Source of the DNA: Flavobacterium aquiphilum
GTDB taxonomy: Bacteria > Bacteroidota > Bacteroidia > Flavobacteriales > Flavobacteriaceae
Length of the DNA stretch: 64,000 bases
Assembly: GCF_027111335.1 (NCBI RefSeq)
Contig: NZ_CP114288.1
Coordinates: 310,001-374,000 of the forward strand
Direction of reading: 5' to 3'
Both the position numbers and the translations under genes were made by a program. Position 1 is the first letter of the stretch. Every line of letters begins with the position of its first letter. The notes under the pieces are model-generated. The model made no database searches, had not been told where the DNA came from, and worked only from the letters and a program-made list of their open reading frames with translations. Shown here one piece after another: positions 34,201-38,424 of the stretch.

Positions 34201-37200
34201 CAATCGTTTAAACTACATGTCGCAAAAGCTAAGGTATTTCCGTCTTGCTTTTCCCAGCAATAAGCACTGTTAATACCTGGCGAAGTCGTATCATCACCTC
34301 TTCCAAAATCTTCTGATAATAAATTACTATAACTGGAAACCGTGCTTACGTCGTATTTTACTTTAACCGTATGACTTCCTGAAGGTACATTCAAAAAAGT
34401 ATTTGTTGGAGTATTGGTATTCAATACATTGTCCAAATAATATTGATAGGTATAAGTAGTACCTCCTGATGAAGCAGGATTATTCACTATAACAGTTGCA
34501 GTTGCCGTACCATCACAATTATAAATTGTATTTACATTGTCTTGAATAACCGGATCAGCAGGTTTGGGATCTAAAATAACCGAATATGGAATCTGGTATG
34601 TACATCCTAAAGCGTCTTTAACTGCTAAACTATAAGTACCAGCTACAACATATTTTTGGCTAGATGCTTCCCAAATGTTTCCACCATCATAGCTATATTG
34701 ATATGGTGCTGTTCCACCTTGTACATTGGTGATTCGTAATAAACCTGTTGGTTGTCCCCCTTGCAATGGTCCACAACCTGCTAGTTCTCCTACTCCTGCA
34801 GAAGCAGAAACTGCTGAAGTTGGCCCTGTAATGGTTACAGTTACAGCAGGATCTTGGCAAGTTTTTGTCTGTTGTCCATTCCATTGAGACATATAAGTAA
34901 TAGTATATTTTACAACTACATTATAAGTTCCTGGATATAAATTTGAAAAGACAGGATTTGAACTAAAAGTTGCTCCATTATCAATACTATAAGACATTGT
35001 ATAACCATTAGCCACAATGTTTCCTATTGTAATTTGTGAACCATTTCCATAACAAGTACTATTTGTATTTCCAATAGTGTAAGTTGGCTTACTATTATCT
35101 GGCACTGTTACAGTAGCTGTTCCACTACAGTTTTTAGAGTCAACAACTAAAATATCATATTTACCCGGCGTAGTAACAATTATCTCATTTGAGGTTTGAA
35201 AAGTTGAGGAACCATTAACAAAATAATAATAAGGCCCCGTCCCACCCTGTGTAGTAATAACAATTTTACCATCATTACATGCGGTAAGTGGCTCAACAAT
35301 GGCAGCATTAGCAGTAACGGCACTTGAAGGCTGACTTATATAAATCCATTGATCATTACTACATCCATCTTGTGTTGTAACCTGTACCTGATAAGTAATT
35401 CCCGGAGTCAAATTTGAAAAAGTATAATCCCCGGCTGTGGTAGGGCCAACACTATTTACTAAAGTCCCTCCATTAAATATTTTAAAATTGTATTGAGGCT
35501 CTACATCATTGGCAGCTACCTTGATACTTCCTTTTTCTCCAAAACATAATGGCTGGGTAACAGTTGTACTAACTGTAAAATTTCTCTGTCTGATTTGAAT
35601 ATTAGGTACCTTAAAAATACAAGGATTACTAGTCACCCCAACTTGTCTTATATATACAGTATATAATCCAGCTGTATTTATGGTAAAACTATTACTTGCC
35701 TGATAATTGGTTCCATCAATACTGTATTCATATCCAGAAGGTACGCCTCCAATAGTAATATTTCCTTTAGTATTACAGATAATATCTCTATGCGTTTCTG
35801 TCGGATCTAATAAATTTTGATAAACATTAAAATAGAAACGGTTGAAACAGCCACCAGGATAATTCAATGTAAGCCTGAACTGACCCGAAGTGTTTGCCGT
35901 ATAACTTGCGCCGGTTTCAACTTGTGTCCATGTACATGAACTATTTTCATTAGCACAGTTCTGATTCGATACAGCTGTACAACTGGCTTCATTCAATTTT
36001 TCCCAAACAATAGTTGAACCATCTGAAATATTAGTATTTATTGCCCGAGTAGCATTGAGACCGCACAAAAAGATATTTGGTAATTGTTTTCCATCGTTAG
36101 GACAAGTTACCCACTGATCAGCAAATGGAATTACAGGATTTGTAACGATACCTCCAAAACGTGAAACAGTTACCGCTTCGGTAATAGACAAACAGGGAGC
36201 AATGGCAGTATTATAAACATAATATGTTCCGGGATTGGTTACCGTTAGTGTTTGGTTGCTACCCAAAATGGTACCAGTTGTATTTCCGGTATTATCGAAA
36301 GGAGCCGTAGACCATTTATAACTATTGTATCCGTTAGCAGCAGTAATTACAACACTATTTCCACACAATACCTCATTTTTAGTAAATTTACAATCATCAA
36401 CTCCAACAAGGAAATTGGTTGCTTTAGGAACCAACAAACATCCAGTATTAGTATTTATACTAGGATCGTCTGAAATCGTAAAATTTGTATTCAAAGTCCC
36501 TTTATAAGTAGCAAAAGCCTGATTATCGATACTATTAGAACATGCATCGCTCAACATATTACAAGATGGAACTACCTGAACTTTTAACAGTATTTTTGAT
36601 TTACCATCACCAACTTCAACAATACTATTATTAACATCAAAAACAATTTCTCTAGTCGAGCTATTATAACTTTTAACGGTAATTCCTGTAGGAAGAGTTA
36701 CTGAACTTGGATCTGTAGGATAATTGAAAATTGTATTTACAGGTAGTACATCTCGAATGGTTAATGAAGTGGCATTATCATTCCCTATATTTTGAAGTTC
36801 AATTTCGTAATTTAATATTTGACCTAATGTCACATTTTGATTACCGATATCTTGATTTTTATCATTTTTTACAACTTTGGTAAGTACAATTTTTGGCTCA
36901 ATTATGTCAACTGCAAATGCATTGAAATAATAAAAATAAACATCTTGTGTACTTCCTAATGTTATTTTAGCAGAAGTTGCATCATTAGCAATAATTCCGT
37001 TATTAGGATTATCAATATTTAAAATCCCAGCATCGTACCCTAGGGTATTAGTGCTAGCTGGTGTTCGATTTTGAAAATTTTCAGTTATACCAGTAGCAGG
37101 GTCTATATAGGTAACACTACTGTTAAAAAAATTGTTTGTCCCACGGATTACTGTGCCTGCAGAATTTGTGGCACTCACTGCTGTTCCATTAATTTGCAAA

Positions 37201-38147
37201 TAGTCACCGCTAATTTGTTGATCTCCTTCTAACGCAGAAAAAGCAAATTTAACTCTTACTGGACCCGTTGGAATTGTTTTAAATCCAGAGATTGGAATAT
37301 CTAAAGTTGTTGGTCCACCAATACCGCTGAAGCCATCAAAAGTAGTAATATATTTAGCAGGTAAAGTTGGGTCTTCATAAACAACAAAAATAGACCACCC
37401 TGCAGAAAGACCGGTAGTACCATTCGAACCCGTACTAGAAATAACATTCGCAACTGTATAGTTCCCTTGAGCATCAGATAGTCCTTTGACTAAAGACGTA
37501 ATATCAGCATAACAAGCATAGGGTTTATTATTACCAGAACCAATAGGAGTAGCATTTGCATCATAAACTATAGTTCCTGTGATATCGGTATAAGAAGTAG
37601 CGTTTGGCAGTTTTAATCTGACTTTTTCAATATTGGAACGATCTGTTTGTTGTAAAATAGCTCCCCAATATAAACCTGCATATACTACTTTATAACAAGC
37701 TGGTTTTGGAATAGTTAATTTAGCGGTACTAGAACTAAAATTTTTACCACCATCACTATCAACATTGATATACTCCATGCTGAAATCTGAATTATATCCA
37801 TTGCCATTATATGCATCATTAGGTCTTTCATTTCTTCTTTCGTTTCTATTTAAGATATTGTTACCGATTAGCAACATATCCCCTTTTAAACGTGTATCAA
37901 AACGAGAAGGAGTAAATGCCTTTAAATTTTGACCGAAAATAATAAAGCTATTGAAAAAGAATAAAAAAACAAACCCTACTGTTAGTTTATTCTGTATCGC
38001 AGATATACCTACTTTATAAAAAGATAAGCTCTTAAAGTTTTGAAATACTTTAAAAAAAGAATCGGTACGAAATGAATCCGATAGGAAAAGGACATTAAGT
38101 AATGCCAATAAGGAACGCCTAAACGAAGAAAAAGTAGGTTTTTTCAT
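16296..38147 (-). CDS. sprB: SprB, giant repetitive cell-surface gliding adhesin (T9SS cargo)
   Basis: This is a 7,283-residue adhesin in one open frame. The start has an unusually long basic leader before the export helix (about residues 53-72, ending FGQ). Residues about 75-400 are a unique N-terminal region, and 417-580 resemble a DUF11 domain (LTKVVKND, YEIELQNIGND). Tens of SprB-type repeats of about 75-90 residues then follow, each with a G-x-x-P-Y-x-Y/F core, a G-x-Y strand and a D-x-N-G-C motif. A non-repeat domain interrupts them at about 1272-1500 (SEDFGRGDD, DDIQVYQ). The last 88 residues are the gliding-motility type B C-terminal domain (FTPNGDGNND, YDRYGRQV, WDGKYNGTELP). In F. 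johnsoniae SprB is carried along the cell by the gliding motor. SprF downstream is its secretion partner. Confidence 0.95.
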   Translation of the reverse strand: MKKPTFSSFRRSLLALLNVLFLSDSFRTDSFFKVFQNFKSLSFYKVGISAIQNKLTVGFVFLFFFNSFIIFGQNLKAFTPSRFDTRLKGDMLLIGNNILNRNERRNERPNDAYNGNGYNSDFSMEYINVDSDGGKNFSSSTAKLTIPKPACYKVVYAGLYWGAILQQTDRSNIEKVRLKLPNATSYTDITGTIVYDANATPIGSGNNKPYACYADITSLVKGLSDAQGNYTVANVISSTGSNGTTGLSAGWSIFVVYEDPTLPAKYITTFDGFSGIGGPTTLDIPISGFKTIPTGPVRVKFAFSALEGDQQISGDYLQINGTAVSATNSAGTVIRGTNNFFNSSVTYIDPATGITENFQNRTPASTNTLGYDAGILNIDNPNNGIIANDATSAKITLGSTQDVYFYYFNAFAVDIIEPKIVLTKVVKNDKNQDIGNQNVTLGQILNYEIELQNIGNDNATSLTIRDVLPVNTIFNYPTDPSSVTLPTGITVKSYNSSTREIVFDVNNSIVEVGDGKSKILLKVQVVPSCNMLSDACSNSIDNQAFATYKGTLNTNFTISDDPSINTNTGCLLVPKATNFLVGVDDCKFTKNEVLCGNSVVITAANGYNSYKWSTAPFDNTGNTTGTILGSNQTLTVTNPGTYYVYNTAIAPCLSITEAVTVSRFGGIVTNPVIPFADQWVTCPNDGKQLPNIFLCGLNATRAINTNISDGSTIVWEKLNEASCTAVSNQNCANENSSCTWTQVETGASYTANTSGQFRLTLNYPGGCFNRFYFNVYQNLLDPTETHRDIICNTKGNITIGGVPSGYEYSIDGTNYQASNSFTINTAGLYTVYIRQVGVTSNPCIFKVPNIQIRQRNFTVSTTVTQPLCFGEKGSIKVAANDVEPQYNFKIFNGGTLVNSVGPTTAGDYTFSNLTPGITYQVQVTTQDGCSNDQWIYISQPSSAVTANAAIVEPLTACNDGKIVITTQGGTGPYYYFVNGSSTFQTSNEIIVTTPGKYDILVVDSKNCSGTATVTVPDNSKPTYTIGNTNSTCYGNGSQITIGNIVANGYTMSYSIDNGATFSSNPVFSNLYPGTYNVVVKYTITYMSQWNGQQTKTCQDPAVTVTITGPTSAVSASAGVGELAGCGPLQGGQPTGLLRITNVQGGTAPYQYSYDGGNIWEASSQKYVVAGTYSLAVKDALGCTYQIPYSVILDPKPADPVIQDNVNTIYNCDGTATATVIVNNPASSGGTTYTYQYYLDNVLNTNTPTNTFLNVPSGSHTVKVKYDVSTVSSYSNLLSEDFGRGDDTTSPGINSAYCWEKQDGNTLAFATCSLNDWHPWLMNDGDYVVTKALLPDHFNDFNWWLPKDHTAVLNNTPSITDGRFLAVNIGATIPIGAVLYSKPINDVIPNQSINVSLYMANLLKASNNLPSPQLRVQLVKNGTVIASQAMPDIPRDEKWHFSTDLTGSVLTLNPGDNTSLDFQIISNSQVVTGNDLAIDDIQVYQIPKSCGNEREFPVIIDGSKAFKASLPSFSNPKCNGGNDGTITIAAENFNTTTGYQYNIDGGTFQTTTVSPFVLTGIGVGSHTIVVQNDATGICSYLLKQVITSPTAVTVTASVTTLPTCTTGATITAIGSGGTPGYEFELRASDGTTVITGFQASGIFTNVASGNYKVFVRDANLCTGSGTGVAVSVTAPTAPTATLDTTTDYCYTTADPAKLVVKVTGGLAPYTYTTTFNGGTPSAVSPTFAGPTFTYTATAPGTYAFDVYDANGCKANTISQVINDELTVATPVTTGLDCDAAPSNQAVITGTISGGKAPFVVTLVSGTGGTLVQPVGNGNTFTYSNAVAGTYGFQVKDANNCLATSSQKIDPLVPITLGSTNISPKCNGGSDGSIQLNPSGGSGGFTYSKDGVMYDNTSLFTGLSAGIKYTYYVQDSNKCIKSIDVTLAAPSTISATAAITTPYTCDGPAVISVTSISGGKGPYNYTLNRGATVVSSNTSGVFSGISVVGNYTVAITDANGCPATATPSLTISALNGPTDLTFTYKSFDCDTNTSAFNVNLPSSGGGQPPIRFQIIALPASIAVGSPLYNYLTQDHPDGQYSGVPAGVYTFEVTDKNNCKYQEVYELAPEPPIVVSGSVLNNVKCFGTATGSVEFSVSGFATTYSYTINNGASSGFVSNPTITLTNLAAGDYTISVTDKKTGCVRTAKVSVLAPPTELKIDSIGTTPITCLSNATVTINTVGGWGSNTYTVTGTAPVVAPVTQSTNSFTISAPGNYTATVTDMNGCSVTQNFTIANKVNPVASIDPSSDYCYDSTDKATLIVTPNANPNYVYNINNGTFQSTGTFANLTPGAYVIRVKDITTGCILPLASETIASQVSAGTAITKNLDCTSSPNAIIKVTVANGYPDYSYRVSTDGTFTGVKTPLGAGVTTFNYTTTHGPGAATYSFEITDAKGCVTIITQSINAIVSPTATTNPTNPTCFGNSNGSVLVNASLGLAPYTYESSTDGITFVPMASNLYSNAAAGDYWFRVTDANSCTFTTGKVTLTAPATVSGTASITTPYTCTSPATITVGATVTGGNGVYMYTLNRGGVAVTGAQSSKTFNNISVVGSYTVTISDSNGCSFTTPAMSIVALNPPTDLAFSPSALSCPTNKSNVTITTTPAAGNTPYSYTILPSLPAGAVVTLTGIDNLSPGTYTFEVTDAKGCKYSESYEIIALPNLSVNGVLNNNVKCFGDNNGKVTYTVSGFGNGAPYSYTIDGALPATAGTTPVTGSTFDIVVSNLNASSHTIVVTNPTTNCTASTSVTVSGPSSALGITAPTITPITCSANASIVINTTGGWGSNSYTVTGTNPVVAAVTQSSKTFTNLAAGDYTASVTDLNGCTVSIPFTVAPLVAIVASIDPISDYCYDSTDKATLVVSPNANPNYLYNINNGTFQTTGTFANLTPGNYVIRVKDITTGCILPLASETIANQVSASASITKNLDCTSSPNAIIKVTISNGYPGYSYRVNINGGGYSGSPLSLGGATTFNYTTTTGAAAATYTFEITDSKGCITEVTQNINARVSPTVTTNPTNPTCFGGNNGSVLINASLGLAPYTYESSTDGITFVSMASNLYSNATAGDYYFRVTDAKSCTFTTGKVTLTEPSKITASASATNLTCNTSNVQQAALITVNASNGTPFAAPDLYRYSYNGAPYVSSKTFSINTASTVTIDVKDANGCIIPVVGGVTIDPLTALSLSFSKSNAITCSATTTGLTVTVTGGVAPYKYEITAPAAAITVVTGISSTSHTFNALLPDTYTVKVTDANGCSVTDTYKIDAVKPITVSGSLVANVTCNGGNDGKIRFTIGGDTTGYSVVLKNSLGTIISSGLTTTPSGSGFILDYIGLPTETYTLEVNSPTACTVTASVPVSEPTAVTITGINATKVYCSKTISTITVTASGGTTPLSYAVVKHLVPVVAGDYVSTNVFTKNTTADGLDYDVYVKDKNGCPAPMGTVSVQSDSAPTVLAAGTGCLGTGYTITATPGGTVFGTPTYSLNGGSFVGTNVFNITTAGDYTITIKDGNGCTAPSNLVHVDPKLTLNAILDKDITCTSVAPFTNDAQITLTPGGGKAPFAYEYSLNGGSFTSFLGPVLPAPAPISPLTQDNYIFKITDANGCSVATTGPIKVTAKVDPVILSVTIPLGKEIKCNGDATASISITIDNTKGQGPFVFNVKQYADGTYTSPAVKDFGTQTSGLPAGFYEVTVTDAKGCFDTERIEIKEPNPINVSFTPNNITCVSGSGISKGSIVVNSVTGGTGNYTYQVSNDTGYISPIVTSDGTTAETFTLIDFGNYQLTVIDANGCSWIQQDIKIASPPTYLDLVVTPSTPACGALGSAEVKVQASLAGPLGFFFAIYKPGITYTVGDPAWYPEDAPNSLKTTIPNLIPGVTYTFIVYDDNTKCYYFKTFISTVPSGSSLTSTATAVPITCKGSADGSVNLNIKSTYGVNTNVKYEIFNSATLLTTGIVDNGVVNANSTLTISNFGGKPLYSGLPYGTYYVLITETSGANSGCSITTAPFSITESSIPLSVSASVTKNSNTCVANAGIITAIAKDGTATIANPYLYQIFADAGTPGVIDATDKVTTDPVFSATFTPAMTSNTFFKGQGDYIVYAKDAYGCIQAAFVSLVDDTPPTITPQTPPCFVAGMNIDLDLSTFSASTIGTPTYSINGSFQADSNFRISSPGSYTLAIKDGNGCVASTPYVIRDEITTGLNVMKQLDCTVSPEAIVHGVVAGGFGSGTYSYTVKIGSGAFGASVPIVGSTFDYKAATSDTYTFVITDGTCSVTEKIDVDSKVPTVFTTAVVDVKCKGDATGSISVNVTSGEGPFEYRLDGTDIDGTVTRVYQDSNQFDSLKASTTYIVTVRSKTNLCEYASAPITVGEPLLALAVDAPTVVKLKCGTGNLPQAATVTLNVTAGSGSGSYQYSFNGSAYDSGNVFTVEDNGTTQTIPYKVKDANDCEVSSTVTIDKLDPPVFNLLAFSQTTVTCLAPNSDVRVVSTHGVGTLTYETIAPSPMTVNNGNDPLFIGLIPGDYVFRVTDDNGCVDQVSYRVNDVTKIDLQVTSQTDVICDASATGTATFAVTGFGTGVGTYSCTVNGVAFALVAPNSNMSPTISLTSLVANTYLVRVTDDATGCYSEKTVIISNPSIPLSSTNDVTPLGCTIKGAVAINAKDGWGGYIYTLTTPTGTFITQSNNYFGNLSDTSGVYTTSVTDANGCTVTDTFTLTTPANPTVTVLASDYCYDDSNKATLVVQASLGVAPYLFSIDNGQTFVPSNSLPLPNDTYTFSNLAPGSYDIVVKDAYGCPSMVPVNEVIKPQLFATAVSRKDIDCTGSPNGIIKISATGGYGPYSYKVSTDNGVTFSAISTGFTNPSDTDFSVPVSGVPVSYVFEITDSKGCVFVTTPPVLMTPPTPVDVILADIVTTPVDCNTPQGTDNNGTITVNLRAVNDNPDYTYALSGSAVRGPQSSNVFTGLSAGTYDVVVTSGRGCMATVTGVVIANPTVVTASASAPAFSCAVDPTKTVVTVVGGGGTGPYTFSKDGVNYFTSNSSPTADNKYAFDLVDNASTQNPTYWVKDSNGCVQSTTLAPISPLPKLTSVIATNGLAMDCINNQQAMNVVISGGSNTPNPFTYQVYQDGVAIGGLTTVVANSFTYNAPTAGHYYAFKVFDNNTSCDLTSETYDVPLFNKINVVATPYADVKCKSATNGAIEINVTGYSGTYNYEVYDGGTLVTSGLNVDTATSNPFVIPFGFGAGTAYTVKVIETAFPSCSTTSNVVVITEPALALTISNDVTPLGCTIKGAVAINAKDGWGGYTYTLTTPTGTVITQSNNYFGNLSDTSGVYTTSVTDANGCTVTDTFTLTTPANPTVTVLASDYCYDDSNKATLVVQASSGVAPYLFSIDNGQTFVPSNSLPLPNDTYTFSNLAPGSYDIVVKDAYGCPSMVPVNEVIKPQLFATAVSRKDIDCTGSPNGIIKISATGGYGPYSYKVSTDNGVTFSAISTGFTNPSDTDFSVPVSGVPVSYVFEITDSKGCVFVTTPPVLMTPPTPVDVILADIVTTPVDCNTPQGTDNNGTITVNLRAVNDNPDYTYALSGSAVRGPQSSNVFTGLSAGTYDVVVTSGRGCMATVTGVVIANPTVVTASASAPAFSCAVDPTKTVVTVVGGGGTGPYTFSKDGVNYFTSNSLPTANNKYAFDLVDNGSIQNPTYWVKDSNGCVQSTTLPAPIDPLPKLVSATASQVTKIDCANGAESIKIDVVGGSIPSDFKYEVSIDGAAFTVLTPSAGASFNYSALAAGSNYQFRITDNVTGCNILSNAYYIPLFNKMKVFASAAANVDCNGNATGAIEINITDYAGPYNYEILKGGVPLVPAITGSGDSSVTSSLVLPSVLKAGTDYTVVVTQGAYPRCTVSSANVIITEPAVLDLSGLKVSVKNQNCNTIGAVLTIDETTIVGGVSGGNTYAFVAAGGTPVYGSSNTITIATTKAAPLFDAYDVYVKDANGCFDHVTVNISQDPMPTVTASVASQCADPAGYTINVVGTGVGTLEYSLDGNSFQTANSFNVNSSGNYTVTVRDANMCKATSTAVTILAPLQLRADIATVPTCLNADGVVTLTASGGSIPANYQYSKDDVTYGSSNIFNGLAPASYTFYVKDMVTNCTKSVAVLIETPNTTIDFSSNKTDVSCKGGSDGSISISLASSTLTVNNNPPYKFSLAGTTVNSVAVSRPLQDSNVFDNLQAGNYVVTIISSKGCQATTSSIEVKEPFIITVPNPAVAPFGCTSGNAMNFATITVNGVTGGTGPYSIYEFFKNGISVQRGASNVYTGADLAGGNYTVTVYDSKGCQGSTAAPIVIAPFISLDKVNVTVNRAITCNNSEEITVSATTTGGTPAVLNYTVAGTGGNVYNQTKTTGIFTGLTVGDYVITVANPTTGCSITSVHYVNAPNTFELKAVKTSDVKCYGSNEGAVQLTVVDTQLVPTNDAGAFTYTLTRPNGTTTNGNSATAGPLTLSGLTAGAYKVTATLTNSPFCSVTTNFTIDQPSAALTVTETHTAITCIAGNNDGTISAVATGGWSGGYEFQLELASGTVIRAWATSPDFTGLVAGNYIVKVRDTKLCVSQVSVPLVNPTPITITATPSVTKVSCFGDKSATITAAANGGQGSNYLYTLNYTSLNPVISSGPQSSPVFTGLGAGSYSITVTDGWSCSVTSTVVTINEPTEVQANLVLASSQTCKTQSRLTLSATGGTAPYRYSATSNIATSVAMVGNSITFPVGNGTFHYYVWDANGCASYISNDISNDPLEPLAVGLDVENAVINCRGDLTGVIVAEAKGGLGNYVYTLVNGSGVAIAPAPVQSTPGRFEGLAAGTYKVSVTSGDCNIVSGTVTITEPVTALTATPTVVNVTCNGNNNGEITINASGGTGIIKYAISPNLDQFFVTNKFVNLKPGFYDLIAQDENGCYVYMKNVQIIEPTPVDVKVDTTKPLTQELCAGDKSGAFSVVITGGTAPYSTVLDNPKGTYVLGQVDFPGLSGGTHTVYVKDAQSCTFELVVPLDMPVTLNPTAVVSNDCVNNAAANKVIVTVDPSNNPADVKYSLDNSGVFQISNVFTNIAPGDHFIMVEHKNGCADATAPFKINKVDPLTISLSLGGLNEIVATVTGGSGVYQFTVNGESIGSNNKYIYFKSGDYTVTVTDSYGCTRSETKYFEFIDITIPPIFTPNGDGNNDNWKPTNTENYPDIKFIIYDRYGRQVGVFGAGQSWDGKYNGTELPMGDYWYILKLRHAQDDREFVGHFTLYR
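20985..24178 (-). repeat. Near-identical direct duplication inside sprB, period 1,899 bp
   Basis: Positions about 20985-22279 recur at about 22884-24178. The offset is exactly 1,899 bp, or 633 codons, so frame is kept. From about 21190 to 21860 I see no difference between the copies; elsewhere only scattered substitutions occur, for example ACCCGG/ACCTGG at 21861 and 23760. The spacer (22280-22883) carries other SprB repeats. The copied protein block runs from the LGCTIKGAVAINAKDGWGGY repeat to the WVKDSNGCVQS repeat. Confidence 0.9.
28804..31552 (-). repeat. Older direct duplication inside sprB, offset 1,782 bp
   Basis: About 28804-29770 resembles about 30586-31552 at an offset of 1,782 bp (594 codons). 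Shared blocks encode NPTNPTCFG, LGLAPYTYESSTDGITFV, SDYCYDSTDKATLVV and NITTGCILPLAS-like segments. Synonymous and coding differences are frequent, so this copy event is older than the 1,899-bp one. Both ends fall within repeat modules. Confidence 0.75.
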
Positions 38148-38424
38148 GTTTTATTATTGTTTTTTTACTCATCTCTATTTATTCATTTGGGGCAATGGAC
38201 AAATAAAGATCATGAGTTATATGTAAATACTGTTTTTAAACTTAAAAAATTAAAATCGATTTTTTATTAAAAAATTATTCAAAATACTCAATATCAATAC
38301 TTTAACTAAATTTTATGAATTATATTACAAATAAATTCTAAAAAATAAAATTAAACATTTTGAAACAATTACAAAATGCAAACCAAATTATTTTAAATTA
38401 AAATAAACTTCATCTCAGAATAGG
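38148..38424 (-). other. Intergenic gap between sprD and sprB
   Basis: This 277-base, very AT-rich gap is the largest inside the operon after the one before sprC. I see no clear TAnnTTTG/TTG pair on the minus strand and no strong hairpin. It may be a long 5' leader for sprB translation or hold a weak internal promoter, but nothing in it can be named. Confidence 0.4.
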
